DNA of 64,000 bases, from NCBI GenBank assembly GCA_037443205.1, contig JBBIOU010000010.1:27484-91483 (forward strand). Direction: 5' to 3'. The translations under genes were made by a program, and so were the position numbers. The first letter of the stretch is position 1, and each line of letters opens with the position of its first letter. Shown one piece after another: positions 24,489-34,069 of the stretch. Source of the DNA: JBBIOU01 sp037443205 (GTDB taxonomy: Bacteria > Bacteroidota > Bacteroidia > Flavobacteriales_D > UBA2798). The notes beneath the pieces are model-generated. The model saw only the letters and a list, made by a program, of their open reading frames with translations, was not told the origin of the DNA and did not search any database.

Positions 24489-26934
24489 CTATTATAAATC
24501 TTAATTGTTTTAAATCTTTTATTTGCTGCAATTTATGTAATTCATTAACAACTTCTTGTTTAATTAGTTTATAATTTGAATTTTTTTCGGATTTAATTAA
24601 AAAGGAGCGTAAATATTCGTTTCTTATTTTTTCGATTACCGGTTTTTCGGGCCCTAATATACGTTTACCTATTTTAGACTTTAAATTATTATATAGTATT
24701 GTTGCCGCTTCAGCTACTTTATTTCTTTCTTTATGTTTAAGTGTAACTTGTATTAATTTGCTGAAAGGCGGATAATTAAAGTTTTTTCTTTCTAAAATTT
24801 CTGCTTCGTACATGCCTATATAATCATTTGCAATAACTTTTTGCAAAACCCAATGTTTTGGGTTTCGGGTTTGTACAATCACTTTCCCTTGTTTATCTTT
24901 TCTTCCTGCGCGGCCTGCTACCTGAGCACACAACTGAAATGCCCGTTCGTAAGAACGAAAATCGGGGTATGACAATAAACTATCAGCATTTAATATAGCC
25001 ACCAACGATACATTGCTAAAATCAAGTCCTTTAGTAACCATTTGTGTACCTACTAAAATATCTATTTCTTGATTTTCAAAATCATTTAATATGTTGTAGT
25101 AAGCATGTTTATTACGTGTAGAGTCTAAATCCAATCGCGAACATTTTGCTTCGGGAATCAGTATAGCTAATTCTTCTTCAATTTTTTCTGTACCAAAGCC
25201 AATCATTTTTACATGATGACTACCGCATGCTTTGCATTTATTTAACGGCTTATAAGTTGAGCCGCAGTAATGACAATGCAACTGTCCGGTATTTTTATGA
25301 TAAGTTAAACTAACATCACATTGCGTACATTTATAAATCCATCCGCAAGTTTCGCACATCCATAAAGGGGTATAACCTCTCCGATTTTGAAACAATATAA
25401 TTTGCTCCTTTTTTTGCAAAGCTGTATTTATTTCGCTCAGTAATTCATCAGAAAATATACGTTCACCGGGTTTAATTTTACTTATATCAACGCATGATAT
25501 TTGAGGCATCAATGTACCTAAATATCTGTTTTTAATTTCGGCTAACTGATATTTGCCATTTAGGGCATTATAGTAACTTTCGTAAGAGGGAGTTGCACTA
25601 CCCAACAACACATTGGCCTTATAAATAGAAGCTAATACCAACGCACAATCCCGGGCATGATAACGCGGGGCAGGATCTTGTTGCTTATAAGTTGTTTCGT
25701 GTTCTTCATCAATTATTATTAATCCCAGATTTTGAAAGGGTAAAAAAATGGCTGAGCGTGCCCCTAAAATAATTTTATAAGAATTTTCGGTGCGCAGGGT
25801 TTTTACCCATATTTCAGCGCGCTCTTGTTCATTAAATCGCGAATGATACACCCCCACATCATTGCCAAAATGTTTTTGTAATCGGCCTATAATTTGCGAG
25901 GTTAAAGCTATTTCGGGCAACAAATAAAGAACTTGTTTATTTTGTTTAAGGGTGTGCTCAATAAGCTGTATATACACCTCTGTTTTTCCGCTACCGGTAA
26001 CACCATGCAATAGACAGGGTTTTTGATTACTAAATGATTGTAAAATTTTTTCGCAGGCCAATTTTTGTTCTGTATTTAATTCTACCGGTGGAATAATTTC
26101 TTTGTCATAATTATGCAAGCGATCAACCCGTTTATGCATCAAATAGACAATGGATTTTTTCTCCAACGACTTTAATATACTATCTACATTTTTTATATGT
26201 TTTGATAAATCTTTTTTTCTTACTTCCTGTTGATCATTCATTTTTATTTGTTGCCAAAGCACCATCAGTAAATCAACCTGTGCCGGGGCTTTTTTTTCGA
26301 GCGCATTGAGCATTGCAGCAAACATATCCTCATCTAAAAATTTATTATCAAGCCCGATATAAATTTCTGTTTTAGGTTTATACTTAAACTGCAATTCTTC
26401 TTTAACAGTAATAATTTTTTTTTCGATCAATGATTTGATGTATGGCTGTACATTTATTATTGCTAATATTTCGGAACACTCTTTAAGGCTTAATTCATGA
26501 CTCGATTCCAATGCATCTATTAAAATATTTTCCTTATCACTCAATTCGACTGATATTTCGCGATAGTTTTCGGTAAGCATTATTTTTGTTTCGCTGGCTA
26601 ATTTCAACGCAGAAGGCAGTGCGGCATTCATTACATCGCCCGGTGTACAACAGTAATAATCTGCCATCCAATCCCATAACTTAAATTGATATTCATTTAC
26701 AATGGGCCGGGTATCTAATATCCCTTCAATATATTTAGCCTCATAATCAAGCGGAACGCGAGTGTGTATATTTTTTATAAGTGCCGTGTAAAGTTTATTT
26801 TTACCAAATTGAACAACTACGCGCTGCCCGGGGCTTATCACTTCGTTTAACTCGTAAGGTACCCGGTATGTAAAGAGGTTAGGTACTGCCAGGGGTAATA
26901 TAACATCTATAAAAAGTGTAATGCGTTCGCTCAT
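24472..26934 (-). CDS. priA: Primosomal protein N' (replication restart helicase PriA)
   Basis: 820 residues from the ATG at 26932-26934 (MSERITLFIDVILPLAV). The longer frame adds an unlikely hydrophobic leader. The order of parts is: N-terminal DNA-binding domain, helicase domain 1 with Walker A GVTGSGKTEVYI and DEEH box IIIDEEHE, then a zinc-binding region with paired cysteines (CETCGWIYKCTQCD, CHYCGS, CKACGS) and helicase domain 2 (AGRAGRKDKQG). It restarts stalled forks. The divergent gene is purB, and the purB promoter candidate lies in the 71 bp between them. Confidence 0.97.
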   Translation of the reverse strand: MSERITLFIDVILPLAVPNLFTYRVPYELNEVISPGQRVVVQFGKNKLYTALIKNIHTRVPLDYEAKYIEGILDTRPIVNEYQFKLWDWMADYYCCTPGDVMNAALPSALKLASETKIMLTENYREISVELSDKENILIDALESSHELSLKECSEILAIINVQPYIKSLIEKKIITVKEELQFKYKPKTEIYIGLDNKFLDEDMFAAMLNALEKKAPAQVDLLMVLWQQIKMNDQQEVRKKDLSKHIKNVDSILKSLEKKSIVYLMHKRVDRLHNYDKEIIPPVELNTEQKLACEKILQSFSNQKPCLLHGVTGSGKTEVYIQLIEHTLKQNKQVLYLLPEIALTSQIIGRLQKHFGNDVGVYHSRFNEQERAEIWVKTLRTENSYKIILGARSAIFLPFQNLGLIIIDEEHETTYKQQDPAPRYHARDCALVLASIYKANVLLGSATPSYESYYNALNGKYQLAEIKNRYLGTLMPQISCVDISKIKPGERIFSDELLSEINTALQKKEQIILFQNRRGYTPLWMCETCGWIYKCTQCDVSLTYHKNTGQLHCHYCGSTYKPLNKCKACGSHHVKMIGFGTEKIEEELAILIPEAKCSRLDLDSTRNKHAYYNILNDFENQEIDILVGTQMVTKGLDFSNVSLVAILNADSLLSYPDFRSYERAFQLCAQVAGRAGRKDKQGKVIVQTRNPKHWVLQKVIANDYIGMYEAEILERKNFNYPPFSKLIQVTLKHKERNKVAEAATILYNNLKSKIGKRILGPEKPVIEKIRNEYLRSFLIKSEKNSNYKLIKQEVVNELHKLQQIKDLKQLRFIIDVDCN

Positions 26935-26959
26935 ATTTTGGGGCAAAATAATAAAAATG

Positions 26960-26987
26960 TTTGATTGACTATAAAGCATTACATTTG
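26960..26987 (+). promoter_or_regulatory. Candidate Bacteroidota promoter of purB
   Basis: TTTG at 26960-26963 and TACATTTG at 26980-26987 are separated by 16 bp, close to the usual spacing; the -7 element is perfect. Transcription would start about 15 bp before the ATG at 27006. Confidence 0.5.
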
Positions 26988-27005
26988 TATTTTGAAATAT
27001 AAACC

Positions 27006-28361
27006 ATGGAACTAAACACTCTATCAGCCATTTCTCCGGTAGACGGACGTTACCGTAAACAAACGGAAAATTTATCTTTATTTTTTTCGGAAGCTGCCTT
27101 AATGAAATACAGAGTGCTGGTTGAAATAGAATACTTTATTGCCTTGTGCGAACTACCCTTGCCCGAGTTAAAAAATTTTAATCCGGCTCATTTTAATACG
27201 CTAAGAGCGATTTACCAAAACTTTAATAACAAGGACGTAATACGTATTAAAGAAATTGAAAATATTACCAATCATGATGTTAAAGCCGTTGAATATTTTT
27301 TAAAAGAAAACCTCGCAGCAATGGGTATAATCAACGAAGCTGAATTTATACATTTCGGGTTAACTTCGCAGGATATAAACAATACGGCTATTCCTCTTTC
27401 TCTCAAAGAAGCCGTAAATGATGTATATATACCCTTGTTAGAAGAGATTATCAGTAAGATAACCGTACTTGCCCGGGAATGGAAAGACGTTTCGATGCTG
27501 GCATTTACACACGGGCAGCCCGCCTCGCCTACCCGCCTGGGAAAAGAAATGTATGTGTTTGCCGAGCGATTAAGCATACAAAAACATCATCTGCTTCAAA
27601 TACCCTTTTCGGCAAAATTTGGCGGGGCTACCGGTAACTTTAATGCACACCATGTTGCATATTCCAAGATAGACTGGATAAATTTTGCCAATAAATTTGT
27701 AAACCAAACCCTTGGATTAAGTCGTTCGCAAACTACCACACAAATAGAACACTACGACAATCTGGCGGCACTCTTTGATGCCTGTAAACGCATTAATACC
27801 ATCTTGCTGGATTTTGCCAGAGATATTTGGACGTATATTTCGATGAACTATTTTAAACAAAAAATTAAACCGGGCGAAGTAGGCTCTTCTGCCATGCCCC
27901 ATAAAGTAAACCCGATAGATTTTGAAAATGCAGAAGGTAATCTGGGCATTGCCAACGCATTGTTTGAACACCTTGCAGCAAAATTACCCGTATCAAGATT
28001 GCAAAGAGATTTAACCGATTCAACCGTATTGCGCAATATAGGTGTACCTTATGCGCACAGCCTCATCAGCATGAAAGCTATCTTAAAAGGTTTAGATAAA
28101 CTTTTACTCAATGAAACTGCCATTAAAAATGACCTGGAAGAAAATTGGGCTGTAGTAGCGGAAGCAATACAAACTATTTTGCGTAGAGAAAATTTTCCTA
28201 AACCTTACGAAGCACTCAAAGAATTAACCCGTACCCATGCCCAAATCAATCAAAAAAACATTCATCAGTTTATTGATAATTTAAATATAAGCGATGATTT
28301 AAAAAAAGAATTAAAACAAATTACACCTTTTAACTACACGGGCATAAATATTGTAAAATAA
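27006..28361 (+). CDS. purB: Adenylosuccinate lyase
   Basis: 451 residues. The fumarase/ASL signature GSSAMPHKVNPIDFENAEGN is present, along with the catalytic region THGQPASPT and SRLQRDLTDSTVLRNIG. It acts twice in purine synthesis, releasing fumarate from SAICAR and from adenylosuccinate. Length fits the family. purA, the preceding enzyme of the AMP branch, is at 41615-42898 on the other strand. A thioredoxin-like gene follows after 22 bp and is probably co-transcribed. Confidence 0.98.
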   Translation: MELNTLSAISPVDGRYRKQTENLSLFFSEAALMKYRVLVEIEYFIALCELPLPELKNFNPAHFNTLRAIYQNFNNKDVIRIKEIENITNHDVKAVEYFLKENLAAMGIINEAEFIHFGLTSQDINNTAIPLSLKEAVNDVYIPLLEEIISKITVLAREWKDVSMLAFTHGQPASPTRLGKEMYVFAERLSIQKHHLLQIPFSAKFGGATGNFNAHHVAYSKIDWINFANKFVNQTLGLSRSQTTTQIEHYDNLAALFDACKRINTILLDFARDIWTYISMNYFKQKIKPGEVGSSAMPHKVNPIDFENAEGNLGIANALFEHLAAKLPVSRLQRDLTDSTVLRNIGVPYAHSLISMKAILKGLDKLLLNETAIKNDLEENWAVVAEAIQTILRRENFPKPYEALKELTRTHAQINQKNIHQFIDNLNISDDLKKELKQITPFNYTGINIVK

Positions 28362-28383
28362 ATATTCTATACATTATTCTTTT

Positions 28384-29553
28384 ATGCGTAAAATACTTAT
28401 ATTATGCCTGATAATGAATGTAAGTGTATCTGCACAAATAAGTTTTTTTGAAGGAAATTGGTCGGATGCACTGTTACTTGCCGAAAAAGAAAACAAAAAA
28501 ATATTTGTATATTTTTATGCTGTATGGTGTGCCCCCTGCAAATCAATGAGTCAAAACACTTTTACAGATAAATCGGCAGCAGATTACTACAACAACCATT
28601 TTATAAATATTAAGATTGATGCCGAACATGAGCAATCTGAAGCGCTTAAAAAAGTAAATATTCAAGCCTATCCTACCTTAGCATATTTTAATACTGATGG
28701 CACACTGTTTTATCTAACTATGGGTGCATACACCCCGCAGAATTTTATACAAATAGGTAAAAATGTTATAGATTACAAAAAAAACATGGAAATATGCAAC
28801 AATGAAAACAATAACCCGGTAGCTCTTTACAATTACCTGCAAATACTTTACTTTAGCGATACTGCACAAGCAATTAACCGTGCCGAAAAATATTTATACT
28901 CACTCAAAAATCAAGAATACATCCTATCCGAAAACTGGGCTGTGATATACTCCTTTGGAAGAAATCCGTACAGCCCCTGGTTTAATTACATAATAAATGA
29001 TATCACACAGTTTTTAAATGAATACCGAGAAGCATTTTATGATTATTTTACACAAACCAGCGGACTCATTTTAAAAAAAGCCATTTATGAAAAAAATTAT
29101 CAATTAACCGAAACGTACAAACAAATTGCGCGTAAGGCAAACAAGCAACTAACCGGTATCGAATACCCGGGAATGGACGATGAAGTTGATATGCACTATT
29201 TTTTTGAAACGGGCGACCTACCTAATTACCTGAAAACTACCGACAGATGGTTAAACACCTACCATTCGGAAAATATACAAACTCTTACAGAACGCTCAAT
29301 AGAAATAGCCGAAAAATATCCTGATAACACCTTGGTGATGGAATATGCCCTGAAATGGAGTATGAAAGCGCTGGCGCTGGAAAATTCTTTCTACACGAAT
29401 TTAATTTTATCACACATCTATAGATACAACCGGCAATACAACCAGGCTTTAAATTATGCTGATGTAGCTATATCCAAAGCAGGAGCGCTTGATGATGTAG
29501 AATATGCCAAAACATACCGGCAGGAAATTATAGCCATCATAGACAAAAAATAA
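28384..29553 (+). CDS. Exported thioredoxin-family protein with a helical C-terminal region
   Basis: 389 residues. A signal peptide (MRKILILCLIMNVSVSAQ) precedes a thioredoxin-like domain (about 20-130) with the CAPC active site in YAVWCAPCKSMS and the cis-proline in QAYPTLAYF. The rest (about 135-389) is alpha-helical, with one TPR-like stretch near the end. It probably acts on disulfides in the periplasm, as a reductant or partner for envelope proteins. Its substrate is not known. Confidence 0.82.
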   Translation: MRKILILCLIMNVSVSAQISFFEGNWSDALLLAEKENKKIFVYFYAVWCAPCKSMSQNTFTDKSAADYYNNHFINIKIDAEHEQSEALKKVNIQAYPTLAYFNTDGTLFYLTMGAYTPQNFIQIGKNVIDYKKNMEICNNENNNPVALYNYLQILYFSDTAQAINRAEKYLYSLKNQEYILSENWAVIYSFGRNPYSPWFNYIINDITQFLNEYREAFYDYFTQTSGLILKKAIYEKNYQLTETYKQIARKANKQLTGIEYPGMDDEVDMHYFFETGDLPNYLKTTDRWLNTYHSENIQTLTERSIEIAEKYPDNTLVMEYALKWSMKALALENSFYTNLILSHIYRYNRQYNQALNYADVAISKAGALDDVEYAKTYRQEIIAIIDKK

Positions 29554-29570
29554 ACCCAAATACAGCATTA
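29551..29570. repeat. 20-base match to the start of the 14.2 kb hairpin element
   Basis: 18 of 20 bases match 14242-14261, beginning at the TAA stop of the thioredoxin-like gene. The hairpins seen at 14.3 kb are not present here. It could be a decayed copy of the same repeat or chance in AT-rich sequence. Confidence 0.25.
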
Positions 29571-29592
29571 TATTAGCAATGTCAAATACAAA

Positions 29593-29621
29593 TTTGAATT
29601 TAGAAAAAATGATTATATTTA
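29593..29621 (+). promoter_or_regulatory. Weak candidate promoter of the TPR gene
   Basis: TTTG (29593-29596) is followed after 17 bp by TATATTTA (29614-29621), a one-mismatch -7 element, with the ATG at 29647. Confidence 0.3.
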
Positions 29622-29646
29622 AGGTCTGAAAAAAAATGAAATACTT

Positions 29647-30699
29647 ATGAAAAAAATACTTCTAATAATTTCAGTCATTTCTTTAAATTTACATGCACTT
29701 GCACAAGAAGAAATTAACCCTGATGCCCAAACAAAATACAATGAAGGCATTACTGCATTTGAGGCAAAAAATTTTAGTGAAGCCATAGAAAAATTTACCG
29801 AAGCCATCAATCTGGAACCTAAATACGGCAAAGCCTATTTTAATCGCGGTTCTGTATATCTGCAACAACAAAAATACGATAACGCCATACATGATTTTGA
29901 TAAAGCTGCGCAATTTCTGGATTCCTCACAAACAGCCTATTTTATGAAAGGCACAGCCTGTTTAGACAAAGGAGATTACCCTGCTGCCGAAGAAGCATTT
30001 ACAAAAGCCATCGAAAAGAAAAACGATGAGGCAAAATATTTTTATAACAGAGGCGTAGCACTATTTCAACAAGAAAAATACAAAGAAGCCGTAAACGATT
30101 ATAACAATGCGATAGACTTAAAACCCAATTACTCGTATGCCTATAATGATCGTGCCAGCGCCAAGAAAAAGCTGGGCGACATAGATGGTGCCATCAAAGA
30201 CTACGAAGCAGCAGTCAAAGCCAATCCCAAACTAACTTTTGCACACAACAACCTGGGCTCAGCCAAAAAAGCCAAAGGCGATTACGAAGGAGCAATTCAG
30301 TCGTACACCGAAGCCATAAAATTAAAGCGCGATTACTACATTGCCTTTAACAACAGGGGCAGCGCAAAATTTGATGCCGGTCGCTATGAAGATGCAATTA
30401 AAGATTTTACCGAAGCCATTAATCTGAAAAACGATTATGCCTTTGCCTACAACAACAGAGCTGCTGTATATATTAAACTGCAGAAATGGAAAGAAGCCAT
30501 TGCAGATGCCAATAAAGCCATTCAAATAGATCCAAACTATGGAGCAGCCTACCTGAACAGAGCTATCGCATACGAAATGCTCAGAGAAATCGGAAATTCC
30601 TGTGCCGACTTTTTAAAAGCTGCCGAGTTAGGTATAGAAAGCGCTGATACCTACTACAACTATGGTTTTTGTTCTGACTACGAGAAATATAAAAAATAA
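29647..30699 (+). CDS. Exported tetratricopeptide repeat protein
   Basis: 350 residues. A signal peptide (to about LHALAQ) precedes about nine TPR units filling the rest (for example FSEAIEKFTEAINLEPKYGKAYFNRG, with the A-x-F/Y-x-x-R-G pattern repeated). No enzyme domain is present. It should be a periplasmic scaffold or adaptor. The next gene, an OmpA/PD40 protein, starts 16 bp later, so the two are likely to work together in the envelope. Confidence 0.88.
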   Translation: MKKILLIISVISLNLHALAQEEINPDAQTKYNEGITAFEAKNFSEAIEKFTEAINLEPKYGKAYFNRGSVYLQQQKYDNAIHDFDKAAQFLDSSQTAYFMKGTACLDKGDYPAAEEAFTKAIEKKNDEAKYFYNRGVALFQQEKYKEAVNDYNNAIDLKPNYSYAYNDRASAKKKLGDIDGAIKDYEAAVKANPKLTFAHNNLGSAKKAKGDYEGAIQSYTEAIKLKRDYYIAFNNRGSAKFDAGRYEDAIKDFTEAINLKNDYAFAYNNRAAVYIKLQKWKEAIADANKAIQIDPNYGAAYLNRAIAYEMLREIGNSCADFLKAAELGIESADTYYNYGFCSDYEKYKK

Positions 30700-30715
30700 C
30701 AAAGGGAAATTAGCT

Positions 30716-32827
30716 ATGAAAAGAATAACTACAACACTCATTGTCAACTTTCTGTTTTTAGTCCTATCTGCTCAAAAGAAAGATACTCCCTTCGAAAAAG
30801 AATTTTTTAAAGACCAAAAAAATGAATTTAAAGAAGCCAGGAAAAATTTTGAGGAAGGAAAAAAGTTATACGACAAAGGACAAGCCCGCTATGAAATGGC
30901 CATACCTTTTCTTGAAAAAGCCTACGACTTTAACCCTAATTACTCATTGCTGAATTATATGTTGGGCAGATGCTATATGGCAACTTTATACAAATTTAAA
31001 TCACTCGATAAATTTTTGGCCGCCTACGAACTGAATAATGCCGTAGCTAAAGACATTCATTTGATGATTGGCCATGCTTATCATTTAAAATACAATTGGG
31101 ATAAAGCTGTATATCACTACGAATTATACAGAAAAACTCTCAATCAAAAAAATGATGTACAAGAAATAGAACTTGTAAATAAAAAAATTGGCGAATGTGC
31201 TACCGGTAAAAAACTTCAGGCTAAACCCGAGCGTGTGTGGGTAGATAATTTAGGGAAAAACATTAATACCGAATATCCGGAATACAGTCCCTTTATCTCG
31301 GCTGATGAATCAGTAATAATATTTACCGCCCGTAGACCCGACACGCAAGGCGGCAAAAAAGATGAAGACCCCGAAATGGGTGACTTTAAATACTTTGAAG
31401 ACATCTACATCTCATACCGTGATGAAAACGGAAACTGGACTAAAGCCCAAAACATGGGTAGTAAATTAAATACTGACAACTACGATGCCACTGCCGGCCT
31501 ATCGCCAGATGGAAAACAAATTTTTGTTTATTATGGATGGAAAGGACGCGGAGACATATACTCTTCTAAACTGGTAAATAACGAATGGACTAAACCCGAA
31601 AAACTGGATAAAGTAATAAACGGAGAGGCTACCTGGGAAACCTCTGCAACCATATCGTGGGACGGTAAAGAATTATTTTTTGTATCAGACAGACCGGGCG
31701 GTTACGGGGGGTGCGATATATGGGTATGCACCTGGGATGAGAAAAAGAAAAAATGGAGCGAACCTAAAAACCTGGGACCAACTATTAATACTAAATACGA
31801 AGAACGAGGCGTATTTTTTCACCCCGATGGTGAAACCATGTATTTTGCATCAAACGGGCAAGAAACCATGGGAGGATTAGATATTTTTTACACCAAACGA
31901 GACGAACAAGGAAACTGGAGCAAGCCCGTAAATATGGGTTATCCCATAAACTCTCCTGATGATGATGTATTTTTTGTGGTTTCCGGTAACGGCCGATACG
32001 GATATTACGCCTCTTTTAAAGAAGAAGGAATGGGCGAAAAAGACCTTTACAGAATAACCTTTTTAGGACCAGAAAAGCCACCTATGCTAAACACTGAAGA
32101 TAACCTTATAGCAAGTTTGGCAAACCCTGTTCGCGAAGTAGTTATAGAACCCAAAGTTGAAGTAAAATCAAGCAACCTGGCTATATTAAAAGGTCTGGTT
32201 AGAAACTTAAAAACACTACAACCCCTCGAAGCAAACATCGAGTTAATAGACAACGACAAAAATGAATTGGTAGCCTCCTTTACTTCCGATGCAAAAACCG
32301 GACAATATATGGTATCAATCCCTTCAGGAAAAAACTACGGTATCTTTGTTAAGAAAGACGGCTTTTTATCACACTCAGAAAATATTGATCTTCCTAAATC
32401 TTCCGGTTATAAAGAATATGAAAAAAATATTGATTTAAAACCTATTGAAGTAGGCTCATCAATTGTACTCAGGAACATCTTCTTTGATTTAGATAAAGCT
32501 ACACTCAGACCGGCATCTACGGCTGAATTAGAAAGACTCTTAAAATTACTTAACGAAAATCCTACCCTTAGAATTGAAATATCAGGCCACACCGATTCGC
32601 AGGGAGATAATGCTTACAACCAGAAATTATCCGAAGCTCGTGCCAAAGCCGTGGTAGATTATCTTATCAGCAACAATATTAAACCCGGCCGATTAGAATA
32701 CAAAGGTTACGGAGAAGAAAAACCTATTATACCCGAATCGGAAATTATGAAAATGAAAACTAAAACTGAACGCGAAGAAGCCCATCAACAAAACAGAAGA
32801 ACTGAATTTAAAATATTAAGCAAATAA
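30716..32827 (+). CDS. PorE-like TPR / PD40 / carboxypeptidase-regulatory / OmpA-family protein
   Basis: 703 residues from ATG 30716 (MKRITTTL); the longer frame would start inside the preceding gene. Parts in order: signal peptide, TPR region (about 30-150), PD40 propeller (about 175-430, with repeats such as DGKELFFVSDRPGGYGG), a carboxypeptidase-regulatory-like domain (about 480-560) and a C-terminal OmpA domain (about 585-700). In the OmpA domain ISGHTDSQGDNAYN and LSEARAKAV are the peptidoglycan-contacting residues. This is the domain order of PorE of the type IX secretion system, but many paralogues share it, so the exact role is not proven. Confidence 0.85.
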   Translation: MKRITTTLIVNFLFLVLSAQKKDTPFEKEFFKDQKNEFKEARKNFEEGKKLYDKGQARYEMAIPFLEKAYDFNPNYSLLNYMLGRCYMATLYKFKSLDKFLAAYELNNAVAKDIHLMIGHAYHLKYNWDKAVYHYELYRKTLNQKNDVQEIELVNKKIGECATGKKLQAKPERVWVDNLGKNINTEYPEYSPFISADESVIIFTARRPDTQGGKKDEDPEMGDFKYFEDIYISYRDENGNWTKAQNMGSKLNTDNYDATAGLSPDGKQIFVYYGWKGRGDIYSSKLVNNEWTKPEKLDKVINGEATWETSATISWDGKELFFVSDRPGGYGGCDIWVCTWDEKKKKWSEPKNLGPTINTKYEERGVFFHPDGETMYFASNGQETMGGLDIFYTKRDEQGNWSKPVNMGYPINSPDDDVFFVVSGNGRYGYYASFKEEGMGEKDLYRITFLGPEKPPMLNTEDNLIASLANPVREVVIEPKVEVKSSNLAILKGLVRNLKTLQPLEANIELIDNDKNELVASFTSDAKTGQYMVSIPSGKNYGIFVKKDGFLSHSENIDLPKSSGYKEYEKNIDLKPIEVGSSIVLRNIFFDLDKATLRPASTAELERLLKLLNENPTLRIEISGHTDSQGDNAYNQKLSEARAKAVVDYLISNNIKPGRLEYKGYGEEKPIIPESEIMKMKTKTEREEAHQQNRRTEFKILSK

Positions 32828-32831
32828 AAAT

Positions 32832-33365
32832 ATGAGCGAAGTTAATTTCAGATTGGATGAAAAATTTTTTGAAGCAGATCAATTAATCAAAGAAAACAGA
32901 ATTGCTGATGCCGCTATTTTGTTAAATGAAATTATTACCGAGATGCCCGAATATGGAAGAGCCCATAACCATTTGGGATGGATATACGAAACAAAATTTA
33001 CTGATTACAACCGGGCCGAAAAACACTACAAGGCAGCTTTACAATTTACTCCCGAATATCCGGCCGTTTATTACAACTACTCCATACTACTTTCAACCTT
33101 AGGCCGTTATGATGAACTTGTAACACTTCTGGAAAAAGCCATGTTAGTTCCGGGCATCAACAAAGCAACCATCAGCAATGAATACGCCATAATGTTTGAG
33201 GCACAAGGTAAATATGAACAGGCCATAGAATATTATAAACAATACATTCGCTACTTATTTGATAATAAACTGATAGAAAATGCGCAAGCATCCATACAAC
33301 GATGCATCACAAAAAAAAGTATCATTTCGGCTGATATAAACACTGCTCCCGGTAATACTCTTTAA
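32832..33365 (+). CDS. Small TPR protein, apparently cytoplasmic
   Basis: 177 residues with no signal peptide. Three or four TPR-like helix pairs cover most of it (MPEYGRAHNHLGWIYE, EYPAVYYNYSILLSTLGRY). It follows the OmpA/PD40 gene by 4 bp, and its stop overlaps the nth start by one base (TAATG). No function can be given; the operon connects envelope genes with a DNA repair gene, which is probably coincidental packing. Confidence 0.8.
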   Translation: MSEVNFRLDEKFFEADQLIKENRIADAAILLNEIITEMPEYGRAHNHLGWIYETKFTDYNRAEKHYKAALQFTPEYPAVYYNYSILLSTLGRYDELVTLLEKAMLVPGINKATISNEYAIMFEAQGKYEQAIEYYKQYIRYLFDNKLIENAQASIQRCITKKSIISADINTAPGNTL

Positions 33366-34000
33366 TGAACAAAAAAGAAAAAGCAGCATTTGTACTGCAA
33401 AAACTCAACGAGTTATTTCCCGATCCGGCAGTACCTTTAAATCATAAAGATGCTTATACATTATTGATTGCGGTGTTACTGTCAGCACAATGCACCGATG
33501 AAAGAGTAAACAAAATCACTCCGCAACTTTTTAAAAAAGCCGATACTCCTCAAAAAATGGTTAAATTAAGTATTGAAGAAATCCGCGAAATAATAAAACC
33601 CTGCGGGCTGTCTCCCGCAAAATCTAAAGCTATATATACTCTTTCAAAAATACTGCTCGAAAAACACAAAGGCACGGTTCCCTCTTCGTTCGAAGAGCTT
33701 GAACAATTGCCCGGAGTAGGACATAAAACAGCATCAGTAGTTATGTGCCAGGCATTTAATATACCTGCTTTTCCGGTTGATACACACATACACCGTTTGG
33801 CATGGAGGTGGACGTTATCGAACGGTAAAAGCGTAGAAAAAACTGAAAATGATTTAAAAAAATTATTTGATAAATCGCATTGGAATAAACTACACCTGCA
33901 AATTATTTACTTTGGCCGAAAATATTGCCCGGCCAGGGCCCACGTAGCCCAAGAATGCCCGATATGCAGCAAAATTGGCCGAAAAGAATTGTTTAAATAA
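33365..34000 (+). CDS. nth: Endonuclease III (DNA glycosylase/AP lyase), with incomplete Fe-S motif
   Basis: 211 residues. The HhH motif LEQLPGVGHKTASVV is followed by VDTHIHRLAWR, which carries the catalytic aspartate; the catalytic lysine lies in the HhH (GHKT). It removes oxidised pyrimidines from DNA. The C-terminal cluster loop reads CPARAHVAQECPIC, giving three cysteines with nine residues between the first two and no fourth. E. coli Nth has C-x6-C-x2-C-x5-C. A 4Fe-4S cluster therefore looks unlikely or altered. Fold and active site are otherwise intact. Confidence 0.92.
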   Translation: MNKKEKAAFVLQKLNELFPDPAVPLNHKDAYTLLIAVLLSAQCTDERVNKITPQLFKKADTPQKMVKLSIEEIREIIKPCGLSPAKSKAIYTLSKILLEKHKGTVPSSFEELEQLPGVGHKTASVVMCQAFNIPAFPVDTHIHRLAWRWTLSNGKSVEKTENDLKKLFDKSHWNKLHLQIIYFGRKYCPARAHVAQECPICSKIGRKELFK

Positions 34001-34012
34001 TATAAAAAAAGC

Positions 34013-34045
34013 TTTTGCATTATATTGTAAAATTACCTACATTTA
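34013..34045 (+). promoter_or_regulatory. Candidate promoter of the START-like gene
   Basis: TTTTG (34013-34017) is followed after 20 bp by TACATTTA (34038-34045), a near-perfect -7 element. The ATG is at 34070. Confidence 0.42.
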
Positions 34046-34069
34046 GCAACGTAATATAAAAATTGCGCT

